Below, in pieces: positions 47,004-56,413 of a stretch of DNA of 64,000 nt; position 1 is the stretch's first letter, and each line of letters opens with the position of its first letter. The notes beneath the pieces were generated by a model. The model saw only the letters and a list, made by a program, of their open reading frames with translations. It was not told the origin of the DNA and did not search any database. The translations under genes and the position numbers were made by a program. The stretch is from the NCBI GenBank assembly GCA_907163375.1, contig CAJQUW010010428.1, forward strand, positions 1 through 64,000, written 5' to 3'. The stretch comes from Prostheceraeus crozeri. Its lineage: Eukaryota; Platyhelminthes; Polycladida; Euryleptidae.

Positions 47004-48542
47004 ATGAATAAAAGCGAAAATTTGGAAGATTTATATTCACCGGTTATAATTAAAAGTGATAAAAGTAATAAAAGTAATAAAAGTAATCTAAGTCGTCATA
47101 AATCTCTTAATGCAATAAACGAAATAATAAATAATTATATGAATAACACTGAGTTTCAAGATACACTAACCCCTCAAGATCCGAATCTCAAAGATATTAA
47201 TAATATTGTAGATAATCCTATATATAATACTAGATATAATAATAATATAGATAATAATATAGATAAAAATATGTATAATAATATAGATAAAAAATATTTA
47301 GAGCCACTACCCCCTAATTCATCTCTTAATAAAAAAATACCACAATCAGATCTTACACGTCTTTGGAATTTTTTAAAATTTCATTGTATAAAAATATTGT
47401 TAGCATGTATTTTAATATTTTTTATTTATCATCTTGTTATATGTATTGGAAATCAATGGGGTTACTTTCTAACAGAGGAACAAAAGAGAATAATTTTTTA
47501 TAACCAAGAAAAAAAAACTTTTAAAGGATGGAAGACTGAGGAGGATAAGATTAAGGATAAAACTAATAATAAAAATATTAAACAAGGTAAAATGTATCAA
47601 GAAAATTTACATTTCATTGTTTACGGTAAAACTGGAAGTGGTAAGACTACGTTTATTAAAAAATATATAAACCAATATTATAAGGACGAAACAAAAGTAC
47701 ATATTTTTTGTATGCATGCTTCTGAATGGCCAACTTTTACAAACGTCTATAATGATAAACAATTAGATGAGTTACAAGATATGGAAAGTTTTGCTGGTAC
47801 ACCTGAAAATAAATCTTTATTAATTTTAGATGATGTTGCAAGTTTATCAAAACAAAAAAATATGTCAGAAATATTTACAAAAGGAAGACATCAAAATATT
47901 CAAATAGTTGTATTAGCTCATAAAGCTTGTGATGTAGATAATAAGATTAGAGAAAACATTCAAACATTTTTTACAACTACACAAAATAATGCAGCATTCT
48001 TTAATGATATTAATAAAAATTATAAAATGAATATGCCTTTATCATATTATACACAACATAAATATGGAATAATACGTGTTGACACCATAAGAGGACATAT
48101 GCAAGTATATGATAAAGATTTAAATATATTAGTAGATACCGAACATGAAATCTATAATAACTCTCAAGATTTTGATATTAGAATGTATGCAAATGCAAAA
48201 CATTTATCAAATCAAGTTATAGAACAAATAATTATCTTTTTAGAGTCTGAAGCAAAAGTACCACTAAAAATTATTCCTGATACATTTTATTTTTATTTTG
48301 ATCATTATTTAAATGCAAAATTTGGTATACCAATACCTAACAGATTACAAGATAATGAAACATTAAACTATTTAAAAATTGCAATAAATGATGTTAGAAA
48401 CGGTTTAAGAAAAGCAACCCCAATAATATCTCATGTTAAATCTACATTTTCTGATGCTAAATCTACATTTGATGAAGCCAAAAAAACATATAATGATATA
48501 AAACCATTAATAAATGGTGTAAGTGAAATACTTAATAATTAA
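47004..48542 (+). CDS. membrane-anchored HerA/FtsK-like ATPase
   Basis: 512 residues from ATG at 47004. Residues 1-115 are Asn/Lys-rich and disordered. Residues about 128-148 (CIKILLACILIFFIYHLVIC) form one transmembrane helix. An ATPase domain follows with Walker A YGKTGSGKTT (207-216) and Walker B LLILDD (273-278), then a GRHQNIQIVVLAHK segment like A32-type packaging ATPases. It is a second ATPase besides 55378-56166. The last 60 residues hold an 11-residue-type repeat (STFSDAK, STFDEAK). It may act at a membrane during assembly or egress; that is inference. Confidence 0.65.
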   Translation: MNKSENLEDLYSPVIIKSDKSNKSNKSNLSRHKSLNAINEIINNYMNNTEFQDTLTPQDPNLKDINNIVDNPIYNTRYNNNIDNNIDKNMYNNIDKKYLEPLPPNSSLNKKIPQSDLTRLWNFLKFHCIKILLACILIFFIYHLVICIGNQWGYFLTEEQKRIIFYNQEKKTFKGWKTEEDKIKDKTNNKNIKQGKMYQENLHFIVYGKTGSGKTTFIKKYINQYYKDETKVHIFCMHASEWPTFTNVYNDKQLDELQDMESFAGTPENKSLLILDDVASLSKQKNMSEIFTKGRHQNIQIVVLAHKACDVDNKIRENIQTFFTTTQNNAAFFNDINKNYKMNMPLSYYTQHKYGIIRVDTIRGHMQVYDKDLNILVDTEHEIYNNSQDFDIRMYANAKHLSNQVIEQIIIFLESEAKVPLKIIPDTFYFYFDHYLNAKFGIPIPNRLQDNETLNYLKIAINDVRNGLRKATPIISHVKSTFSDAKSTFDEAKKTYNDIKPLINGVSEILNN

Positions 48543-48710
48543 ACAAATTTATCATAATTAAACAAATTTATCATAATCAAACCGAAGGTTCTAGGGCTTC
48601 GCGCTTCGCACGATTTTGCAGATATATTAGTATTTTTTTTCTCTAAAAATTAAAACAAAAATTCTTTTAAAAAAAACTAAAACACAAATTTTTTCTTTAA
48701 AAAATAAAAA
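48543..48710. other. spacer with GC-rich hairpin
   Basis: Duplicated ATTAAACAAATTTATCATAA, then the hairpin-rich ACCGAAGGTTCTAGGGCTTC and GCGCTTCGC (48580-48612), then AT-rich sequence up to the polymerase ATG. Confidence 0.55.
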
Positions 48711-51700
48711 ATGGAAAAATTTTATTGCAACTTATGTAAAAAAAAGTTACAAACAAAAAGAAGTTATCAATCTCATCTACAAAGTAAAATGCATTTACAA
48801 AATGTAGAACGAGTTGATGAAGGAAATATATTAAAATTAAATAGTTATAAAAACTATATAGAAACATTGCCTACTGATATAAAAGTTAAAAAAATATTTT
48901 ATGATTATTCACATTCGGAATATAAAAAAGTTTTTAATAGTGAAGATGAAGCCGTAACAGATATAAAATATTTATTTAGCGATACTGATGAATTTAACGA
49001 AATAGATGAATTTAACGAAATAGATGAATTTGATGAAGCTGAACGAACCGATGAAGCCTTAGCAAATATAAAATATTTATTTAATCAGTCTTTTGAACAT
49101 AATGAAACCGATAAAACTTTTTCTGATATTCTAACCAACTTTTATAATATATTTAAGAAATCTTTCAAATGTTATATGAATGTAGAAGTACTTTATACAA
49201 AAAATGGACCTGACGGAATTCCTGAAGAAATAATACAAGGACATTTTACAAAGTCACAAGAAATTCATAATGTAAATGATATACAACCCATATTTGAATC
49301 GATGATACTTAAATTAGAAAATTGTATAATTGAAGCCCAGTTACGTGAATCTGGTTGGAGATTTGTTAAAATAATATCTAAGAAAATAGTAATTGATAAA
49401 TATAAAAATAATACTGGTGGTAGTTATGTTCCTTTACCTTTCAGTTCACCACAATTAATCAACATAAAAAATGAAGATGATTATTGTTTTCTGTGGAGTA
49501 TTATAGCACATTTACATCCTGCAAAATATCATAAAGAAAGACTAAGTCATTACAATAAAGAAGAATACATAAGTGAATTTGATCTTTCTGATGGCTTAGA
49601 TGAATTTCCATATGATTATAATAGGTTACTAAAGTTTCATAAAAAGAATAAAAATTTAATTGAAGTAAATGTTTTTGAATTAAATGTGAATTATGTTTCT
49701 ATTGGTAAAATTACTCCACTATACTCAGATTCAAAAAAATTTTATTTGAATAATAAAAATTTATGCCAATCAGAAATAGTATATAATGATAGAGGAAATT
49801 ACATGCATCATAATATTTTTTACCAAGGAAATATAATATGTACTGAAAAATTTGAACTTGTTAAAACACTATCACCAATAATGATTAATCATAATAATTA
49901 TAAAGGACGTACTGATGATTATAATTACAAATATTCATCTTTATCTTCAGAATACCAACAAAAATTAGAAAATTTAAATAAAAGTTTACAAAAATGTAAA
50001 ATAGATTATCAACAACAAACAAAAATGTTACTACAAGAATATCACCATAAATATCAAAATAAGATAGAAACAATTCAAAAATTAAATGAAGAAAATAATA
50101 AAAAATTAAATAATGAAGAATTAAATAATGAAGAAAATGAAACCAAACAAAAAATAAATGAATGTTTAAAAAAATGTCTACAACAATATAAAGAACAATA
50201 TGATAAAGAATATAGTTATCAGTTACAAATATTAAATCAAAATTATTATCAAAATACATTTAATCTTACAAAAGAAATTAATGAAACACATGAAATATAT
50301 CAAGATAAATTTGAAAAATTAGAACAGTCAAAACAACCAGCACAAGCGAATATATTATATTATCAGGGTCATTTTATATTGTGTAAAGATGTTTCTATAT
50401 TTACAAAAACTTCAGATAATAAAAATTTTCCTTGTCTTCAATGTATGACAAGTTTTAGAACTTTAGAAGAAATGAATAGACATTTGGAGAATTGTCAACA
50501 AAACGAAGCAGTTCAAAATACTTTTCCTAAAGATGATTATTTAGAATATAATAAATGGTATTTTAAAAATAAAGTACCCTTTACTATTTATTGTGATTTT
50601 GAAGCATATAATGTTAATATGACACAAAATCGAACGGAAAGTTCCAGGGCTTCACCCGATTCTGAAAATTATAATTCTGAAAAAAGTGCGCCTGAAAAAA
50701 GTGCGCCTGGAAAAAGTTCAGCTGAACAAAGTAAAGAAAAATATTTATTTGAACAAAAACCATTATGTTGGGGAATGTACATTCATTCAAATTATCCTGA
50801 ATTATTTAAATCAGAATATTTACAATACTATGGTGAAGACAGTTCAGAAATGTTTACAAAGAAAGTAGAAGAATTACAAGGACGTTTTTCACAATTGCTT
50901 GAAACAAATAAACCAATGATACCATTAACGGATGAAGAAAGAAAAGAATTTTATGATGAAATAAATTGTTATTACTGTGGAAAAGGTTTTACAAATAAAT
51001 ATAAAACTGGCAGAGGTAGATATATTGATAAAGTAAAAGATCATGATCATCTAAATGGATTATATAGAGGTGCAGCACATAATTCTTGTAATCTTAATGC
51101 TAACAAATTTAAATATAACTTTGTTCCTTTATATTTCTATAATGGTTCTAAATATGATTTCCATCTAGTAATGAAAGATTTATTTTCATCTGAAAAATTA
51201 CAACAACAAAAAATAAATGTACTATGTAAACAAGAAGAAGAATATTTTTCAATGCAATTAGGTTGTATTAGAATTTTAGATGCATTTAGATTTTTTACTC
51301 CTTATTCATTAGATGTTATGGGAAAAACTTTGAAACCTGAACAATGTAAAATATTAAATAAATATAATTTAAAACCTTTAAAAGGAATATTTCCGTATGA
51401 GTATATAGCCTGCGGCTCACAGTCGAAGACTGATATAACTGGAGATAAAACCTGTGGTTCACAGTCGAAGACTGATTTTAACTCTGTGAATACAATTATG
51501 GAAGAAGAACAACTTCCTCCAATAAATAAATTTAAATCAACATTAAAACAATCACAATTATCTGACGAAGACTATGCAGAAGCTGAAAAGAATTGGAGAG
51601 AGTTAAATTGTAAAACAATGTATGATTATACAATGAAATATCTACAGATAGATGTATTAATACTAGCTGATCTTTTTGAAAACTTTCGTGATATGTGTTT

Positions 51701-53315
51701 AGAATATTACGGAATAGATCCATGTTATTGTTATTCTACACCAGGTTTAACATGGTTAGCAGGATTAAAACATACTGGTGTTCAAGCCGATGGCTCTAGG
51801 ACAAAGTCCGTTAAACTTAAACATTATAAAGAAAATACATATGATAAATTATTATTTTTTGAATCTGGAATTAGAGGTGGAGTTTCATCAGTTTTAGGTA
51901 ATAGATATGTTAAATGTTATAATAAGAAAGTAAATCCACAAGAATATGGAATAATGAAACCTTTATCTCCAGAAGAAAAAGAAAAAATATTAGAAATTTT
52001 TCGAACAAAACGAGAAGGAGTAGAACGTGAAAAAGCAATTGATGAATTCATGCGAGAAAACTATTTGTTATATTATGATTTTAATAGCTTATATTCTTCT
52101 TGCATGATACAAGAATTACCAACAGGTGAAATGACATGGTGTAATAATCTTGTTTATCAAAGAACATATGATGGTGAAAATAATTTTGGTTATGTATATG
52201 AAGTTGATTTAGTATATCCTGATTATATAAAAGACGCAACAAAATATTATCCTTTCTGTCCAGAAAACAAAATTCCCAATATAGAAGATTTTTCAGATTA
52301 TCAAAAATCTATAATTCCGAAAAAATACAGACCAACAAAAAAACTTATGTTAACACAAAGTAATAAAGGAAAGTATGTTGTTGAAGGAAGAATGCTAGAT
52401 TGGTATTTAAATCATGGCATGATTCTCACCAAAATACATCGAAAACTAGAGTATAGAAAATCTAAATGGTTAAAAAATTATATAGAGTTCAATATTGAAA
52501 AACGCAAAATATCTAAAAGAAATAAAGATGATTTTGGAAACGTTTTCTTCAAATTAATGAATAATGCATTTTATGGTAAGACTTTAGAAAATGTGCGTAA
52601 TAGACAAAATATTGAAATAGTTTATGATAGAGATAGATTTCAAAATTTAACAAGGAAACCTACATATAAAAGAACTACTAGATTCAGTGATGAACTTTGT
52701 GCTGTTCATCTAAGAAGAAGCATTGTAAAACATGATAAGTTTAATTTCATTGGTTTCACTATATTAGAATTAGCTAAACTATTTATGTATAGTTTTATAT
52801 ATGATTATTTAGCACCTGCTTATGGTAAAAACTATAAATTACACTTTACAGATACCGATTCTATTTTCTTAGAATTAACAGTACCATATGGTTCTTCACT
52901 AGATAAAGAAATTAATAAAATAAAAGATATTATTCATCCTTCTGATTTATGTAAAGTAAAAGATGAATTAGAAGGAAATGAAGATTTCATAACAGAAGCT
53001 ATATTTTTAAAATCTAAATGTTACTGTTATGATACAACTAATAATATTAGGACATCGGAGATGTCTTCCAGGGCTTCGCCCGTTAAAACACATAAAACAT
53101 TAAAAGGAATTTCAAAGGCATCAGTGGTTAATCAAATAACATTTCAAGATTATAAAAATGCATTATTTAATAATGAAATAAAAACAGCATATAATTATAG
53201 ACTTAATTCAAAAAAACATAAAATGTATTTAAAAGAAGAACATAAATTAGCATTAGATCCATTTGATGATAAAAGAAAAATTTTACCTGATGGAATAACT
53301 ACTTTACCTTTTTAA
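48711..53315 (+). CDS. protein-primed family B DNA polymerase
   Basis: 1534 residues from ATG at 48711. Order: C2H2 finger (FYCNLCKKKL, about 3-30); Polinton leader region (155-260) with DYCFLWSIIAHLHP; coiled coil; second C2H2 (CLQCMTSFRTLEEMNRHLEN); ExoI CDFEAYN (about 630); an endonuclease-VII-like zinc region DHDHLNGLYRGAAHNSCN (about 776-793); ExoII FYNGSKYDFHL; ExoIII YLQIDVLILAD; polymerase motif A YYDFNSLYSSCM (about 1121-1132), motif B KLMNNAFYGKTLEN (about 1281), motif C DTDS (about 1381) and K-x-Y CYCY. All catalytic residues are present. It replicates the element from a terminal protein. Four GC-rich palindromes lie in frame (50632-50660, 51412-51475, 51789-51810, 53049-53083), all in loops outside the motifs. 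Confidence 0.95.
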   Translation: MEKFYCNLCKKKLQTKRSYQSHLQSKMHLQNVERVDEGNILKLNSYKNYIETLPTDIKVKKIFYDYSHSEYKKVFNSEDEAVTDIKYLFSDTDEFNEIDEFNEIDEFDEAERTDEALANIKYLFNQSFEHNETDKTFSDILTNFYNIFKKSFKCYMNVEVLYTKNGPDGIPEEIIQGHFTKSQEIHNVNDIQPIFESMILKLENCIIEAQLRESGWRFVKIISKKIVIDKYKNNTGGSYVPLPFSSPQLINIKNEDDYCFLWSIIAHLHPAKYHKERLSHYNKEEYISEFDLSDGLDEFPYDYNRLLKFHKKNKNLIEVNVFELNVNYVSIGKITPLYSDSKKFYLNNKNLCQSEIVYNDRGNYMHHNIFYQGNIICTEKFELVKTLSPIMINHNNYKGRTDDYNYKYSSLSSEYQQKLENLNKSLQKCKIDYQQQTKMLLQEYHHKYQNKIETIQKLNEENNKKLNNEELNNEENETKQKINECLKKCLQQYKEQYDKEYSYQLQILNQNYYQNTFNLTKEINETHEIYQDKFEKLEQSKQPAQANILYYQGHFILCKDVSIFTKTSDNKNFPCLQCMTSFRTLEEMNRHLENCQQNEAVQNTFPKDDYLEYNKWYFKNKVPFTIYCDFEAYNVNMTQNRTESSRASPDSENYNSEKSAPEKSAPGKSSAEQSKEKYLFEQKPLCWGMYIHSNYPELFKSEYLQYYGEDSSEMFTKKVEELQGRFSQLLETNKPMIPLTDEERKEFYDEINCYYCGKGFTNKYKTGRGRYIDKVKDHDHLNGLYRGAAHNSCNLNANKFKYNFVPLYFYNGSKYDFHLVMKDLFSSEKLQQQKINVLCKQEEEYFSMQLGCIRILDAFRFFTPYSLDVMGKTLKPEQCKILNKYNLKPLKGIFPYEYIACGSQSKTDITGDKTCGSQSKTDFNSVNTIMEEEQLPPINKFKSTLKQSQLSDEDYAEAEKNWRELNCKTMYDYTMKYLQIDVLILADLFENFRDMCLEYYGIDPCYCYSTPGLTWLAGLKHTGVQADGSRTKSVKLKHYKENTYDKLLFFESGIRGGVSSVLGNRYVKCYNKKVNPQEYGIMKPLSPEEKEKILEIFRTKREGVEREKAIDEFMRENYLLYYDFNSLYSSCMIQELPTGEMTWCNNLVYQRTYDGENNFGYVYEVDLVYPDYIKDATKYYPFCPENKIPNIEDFSDYQKSIIPKKYRPTKKLMLTQSNKGKYVVEGRMLDWYLNHGMILTKIHRKLEYRKSKWLKNYIEFNIEKRKISKRNKDDFGNVFFKLMNNAFYGKTLENVRNRQNIEIVYDRDRFQNLTRKPTYKRTTRFSDELCAVHLRRSIVKHDKFNFIGFTILELAKLFMYSFIYDYLAPAYGKNYKLHFTDTDSIFLELTVPYGSSLDKEINKIKDIIHPSDLCKVKDELEGNEDFITEAIFLKSKCYCYDTTNNIRTSEMSSRASPVKTHKTLKGISKASVVNQITFQDYKNALFNNEIKTAYNYRLNSKKHKMYLKEEHKLALDPFDDKRKILPDGITTLPF
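50632..50660. repeat. in-frame palindrome in polymerase gene, site 1
   Basis: GAAAGTTCC and AGGGCTTCACCC, encoding ESSRASP just after ExoI. Related to the sites at 41854 and 53049. Confidence 0.7.
51412..51475. repeat. in-frame palindrome pair in polymerase gene, site 2
   Basis: Two copies of CAGTCGAAGACTG (5-bp stem, GAA loop) about 45 bp apart, each within GGCTCACAG/GGTTCACAG-CGAAGACTGAT, encoding CGSQSKTD twice. Confidence 0.75.
53049..53083. repeat. in-frame palindrome in polymerase gene, site 4
   Basis: GACATCGGAGATGTC followed by GGGCTTCGCCC, encoding TSEMSSRASP. The inverse complement lies in frame in the pVI-like gene at 41854-41886 and yields the same peptide. Confidence 0.8.
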
Positions 53316-53438
53316 TTTTCTAATTTCTATTTTCTAAATATAACAATATAAAAATATAAAAATATAAAATATTATAAAATATTATAAAATAATATAATAA
53401 TATAACATAAAATAATAATATAAAATTATCATATAAAA
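53316..53438. other. very AT-rich spacer
   Basis: Tandem ATATAAA and AATATTATA-type repeats. No other feature. Confidence 0.5.
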
Positions 53439-54254
53439 ATGGATAAAGTTAGAGCTGATAATTTTAAAAGAATAAAACAATTAGACGAATTAATAAAACA
53501 AAGAAATATTATGAAAGAAAATCATCTTCAACATAGAATGACAAAAGCTGGTATTCAATCTGATATGTTTGATAAATTAAAATTAACTGAAGAAGTAAAA
53601 ACTGATTATGAAAAAACTGTCAAACCATTTAAAACTCTTGAAAAGGAACTTAATGAAAAACGTGTTGATATAGCGGATCCTGTACTTAAAACACTATTAG
53701 ATGACTATGGTTTATTAGAGGCAAACATAGATAAAAAATTACCAAAATCTATGTTATTCGAACATTCTACTTTCTTTTTAGATAAAAAATTATTTGCAAG
53801 ATTTTATCTTGGTGGTAAAGAAATATTTCCACAACCTTTACGAGGATTAATTTTTACTCCAGATAAAAAACCTATTAGTTTAGATAGAAATTTTGTTGAT
53901 CTTTTAAGAGGAGCAGATTTAAAAAATTATGCTGTAGAAGATCTAATAAAATATAAAACTATATTAGATAGAGTTGGCACAGTAAAAACTCTTAGACGTT
54001 ATAAACAATTAGAAAATTTATTATCAACGGGAGTTAAAGTAGGGAAAGGTTTATCTGAAAAACAGAAAACAGAAACAACTGTATTTTTACCAGATGATCC
54101 ACAAGAATTACTAAATAGATTAAATATTTTAATATCGGCAATAAAAGAAGGACATAATTCTAGTTTTAATGAAATTCATGCTATATTGAAAAGACTGTTA
54201 GAAAAGAAGATTCTAAATGAAGAGGATTATAAAAGTATAACCGGTCATCTCTGA
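53439..54254 (+). CDS. conserved helical Polinton protein
   Basis: 271 residues from ATG at 53439. A coiled-coil N-terminus is shared with the 57-residue protein at 44470-44643. The C-terminal part has VFLPDDPQELLNRLNILISA and a helical repeat (EIHAILKRLLEKKILNEEDY), a pattern recurrent in uncharacterised Polinton/adintovirus proteins encoded near the polymerase. The last residues and stop (TGHL) fall in a GC-rich hairpin repeat (54241-54313). Possibly a terminal-protein or virion component; unproven. Confidence 0.55.
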   Translation: MDKVRADNFKRIKQLDELIKQRNIMKENHLQHRMTKAGIQSDMFDKLKLTEEVKTDYEKTVKPFKTLEKELNEKRVDIADPVLKTLLDDYGLLEANIDKKLPKSMLFEHSTFFLDKKLFARFYLGGKEIFPQPLRGLIFTPDKKPISLDRNFVDLLRGADLKNYAVEDLIKYKTILDRVGTVKTLRRYKQLENLLSTGVKVGKGLSEKQKTETTVFLPDDPQELLNRLNILISAIKEGHNSSFNEIHAILKRLLEKKILNEEDYKSITGHL

Positions 54255-54313
54255 TGTCCTCCAGGGCTTCGCCCGAACCGGTCATCTCTGATGTCCTCCA
54301 GGGCTTCGCCCGT
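54241..54313. repeat. two tandem GC-rich double hairpins
   Basis: Two copies at 37-bp period of CCGGTCATCTCTGATGTCCT followed by CCAGGGCTTCGCCCG. Each has a GTCATC-type stem and a GGGC-TTC-GCCC stem. The first copy contains the stop codon of the preceding gene. Confidence 0.8.
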
Positions 54314-54395
54314 AGCTGAAATATGTTGTTGTTTTTAATTTTTTATAAAAAAAATATTTCATAAAAAAATATTTATTTAATTTTTTAGTTTAAAA

Positions 54396-55184
54396 ATGTG
54401 TTCAGCAGATTTAGACAAAATTAATAATCATTTAGAAAATTTGATAGAGATTTTGGGTTCATCAAAATTTAGTACGACGTTAAAAATTATAACAACTACT
54501 TCATCACACACTTGTAATTTAGAACCCATTCTACATTTGGAACAAAATAAAAATTATCAAATTGCATTGACTAGTTTCTCTACATTTAACACTATTCAAA
54601 ACGTTATCAAAGATGTGAATGATCAATTTAGATATTCTACTGATAAAGGCAAAACGTGGAAAGTACTAACTTTTCTTCCTGGTTCTTACGAAGTTGAATC
54701 AATATCAAATGAAATTAAGAGACATTTAGGTATACCATTTAAAGATAAGAAACAATTACATTTTGCAGTTGAACCGGCAGTTAATAAATTTTCTCTTACT
54801 TTAGACGAAAATCATCAAGTTGATTTTAATCATGATAGATCATTGTCAAAGCTATTAGGATTTAATAAGCAAACCTATAGTCAAGGTTATCATTTAGGTG
54901 AGAAGATTCCAAAAATAACTGAAATAAATTCAATTGTTGTACATTGTGACATTATTGAAGGAGGATATATAAATGGTAAATTATCAAATTTAATATTCAG
55001 TTTTCCAGCTTTTACTGTACCCATTGGTTATAGATTAAATGTAATTCCACAAACATTAATATATTTTCCTATTACAAGAAAAACTATTAACAACATTGGC
55101 ATTAGAATCACTGATGAAAAAGGACAAGAAATAAATTTTGGAGGTGAAGAGATTATGATAGATCTTTTGGTTCGGGAGGTATAA
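54396..55184 (+). CDS. penton-like minor capsid family protein
   Basis: 262 residues from ATG at 54396. After a short helical start, TLKIITTTSSHTCNLEPILH and KNYQIALTSFSTFNTIQNV correspond to the opening of the Polinton penton-like family. LSKLLGFNKQTYS matches the LGF block of the element 1 proteins, and IRITDEKGQEINFGGEEI corresponds to the DD-x-G-x-x-I-x-F end. The final VREV and stop are encoded by the first of three hairpin repeats. The vertex capsid role is inferred. Confidence 0.6.
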   Translation: MCSADLDKINNHLENLIEILGSSKFSTTLKIITTTSSHTCNLEPILHLEQNKNYQIALTSFSTFNTIQNVIKDVNDQFRYSTDKGKTWKVLTFLPGSYEVESISNEIKRHLGIPFKDKKQLHFAVEPAVNKFSLTLDENHQVDFNHDRSLSKLLGFNKQTYSQGYHLGEKIPKITEINSIVVHCDIIEGGYINGKLSNLIFSFPAFTVPIGYRLNVIPQTLIYFPITRKTINNIGIRITDEKGQEINFGGEEIMIDLLVREV

Positions 55185-55230
55185 ACTCCCGTTCGGGAGG
55201 TATAAACTCCCGTTCGGGAGGTATAAACTT
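55171..55230. repeat. three tandem hairpins
   Basis: Three copies of TTCGGGAGGTATAAACTCCC at about 22-bp period (CGGGAG stem, GTATAAA loop, CTCCCG stem; the third is cut short). The first carries the stop codon of the penton-like gene. GGTATAAA also resembles a TATA box for the next gene. Confidence 0.8.
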
Positions 55231-55377
55231 TTACGCTACAATAGAGAAGTTTAATTTTTTTTATCATTTTCATTATTAATCTTATTAATCTTATTAATCT
55301 TATTATTAGAAACAAAAAATAAACTTAAATTAAAATTTTATTTTTATTTTTTTGTTTCTAAAAACACTAATTCAATA
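55231..55377. other. AT-rich spacer
   Basis: Contains a TCTTATTAA repeat (four copies around 55280-55305). Probably the promoter of the packaging ATPase; nothing more specific seen. Confidence 0.4.
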
Positions 55378-56166
55378 ATGGATAAATTTATTACTTTAAA
55401 AATGAATGAAATGTCTTTAAATAAAAAAAAACTTAAATTTAATCATCATCCAAATTTATCTAATAAAGTTTTAGCAGTTATTTGCGGAAGATCAGGATGT
55501 GGAAAAACGTATCTATCATTTAAAATTTTAACGACTCCAAATTTTTTGGATTATAACAATCTTATAATTTATACAACAACGGCAGAACAATCCGTCTATC
55601 AATTTTTAAAATATGGATTTGAAAATAATCTTACAAAAACAGCAATTGCTTCTCTATTCGAAGAATATGAAAAATCTGAATATGAAGAAGAAATAAATTT
55701 GTGGTGTGAAGAAGCAGCAAAAAATAAACAATTAGTTGAATCCAATAAAAATAAACATATAAAAATACAATTAATAGATGATAGTGGTAATATGCAAGAT
55801 CCTAGTAAACTAGATAAAACAATGAAACATTGTGTAATTTTTGATGATTGTGTTAATGATAGAAATCAGTCAGTTCAGAGAAATTATTTCACAAGAGGTA
55901 GACATAATAACTGTAGTGTATTTTATTTGACACAAAGTATGTATTCATTAGATGGAAGTGTTATTAGAAAGAATGCAAATATATTTATACTATTTGAAAT
56001 AAATGCAAGAAACTTAAGTGATTTGTTAAGAGATTTATGTATAAGAGATAAAGATGAATTTAAACAATCGTGTAACAATGCTTGGTCAAAAGATTATGGA
56101 TTTATCACAATTAATATTGATAAAAAAATTCATGAAAGAGTTATCGAACAATTGTTTACCGAGTAA
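55378..56166 (+). CDS. DNA packaging ATPase (A32/FtsK-HerA type)
   Basis: 262 residues from ATG at 55378. Walker A is GRSGCGKT (37-44). A Walker B-like HCVIFDDCVND is followed by RNYFTRGRHNNCSVFYLTQS, the sensor region typical of Polinton packaging ATPases, and a conserved end. Same family as the element 1 ATPase. It packages the genome into capsids. Open and of normal length. Confidence 0.85.
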   Translation: MDKFITLKMNEMSLNKKKLKFNHHPNLSNKVLAVICGRSGCGKTYLSFKILTTPNFLDYNNLIIYTTTAEQSVYQFLKYGFENNLTKTAIASLFEEYEKSEYEEEINLWCEEAAKNKQLVESNKNKHIKIQLIDDSGNMQDPSKLDKTMKHCVIFDDCVNDRNQSVQRNYFTRGRHNNCSVFYLTQSMYSLDGSVIRKNANIFILFEINARNLSDLLRDLCIRDKDEFKQSCNNAWSKDYGFITINIDKKIHERVIEQLFTE

Positions 56167-56413
56167 TAAAAATATACAAATATAATGTTTTAATATTTTA
56201 TTTTTTATTATCAGCTTTAATTTTGTCTATTTTTTTAAAATATAATATTTGAATTTTGTGGTAACATTGGTATACAGCAAAAACATTTTACTGAACAAAT
56301 TATTTTTTTATTGCTTTGTTGTTTGTAATCTTTTCGTTTAAAGTTTTCACGTTTCAAGTTTTCACGTTTAAAGTTTTCACGTTTAAAATTTTCACGTTTA
56401 AAATTTTCCTGTT
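56167..56413. repeat. spacer with TTTTCACG direct repeats
   Basis: Several copies of AAGTTTTCACGTTTAA-type units (about 20 bp, 56338-56410), followed by AAAGTTTTGTTTAATA-type units that run into the end of the minus-strand gene and encode its LLDKT/LLNKT repeats. Confidence 0.65.

Noticed and set aside
49885-50259. 124-codon minus-strand frame inside the polymerase gene
   Set aside because: Shadow of the AT-rich coiled-coil coding region on the other strand.
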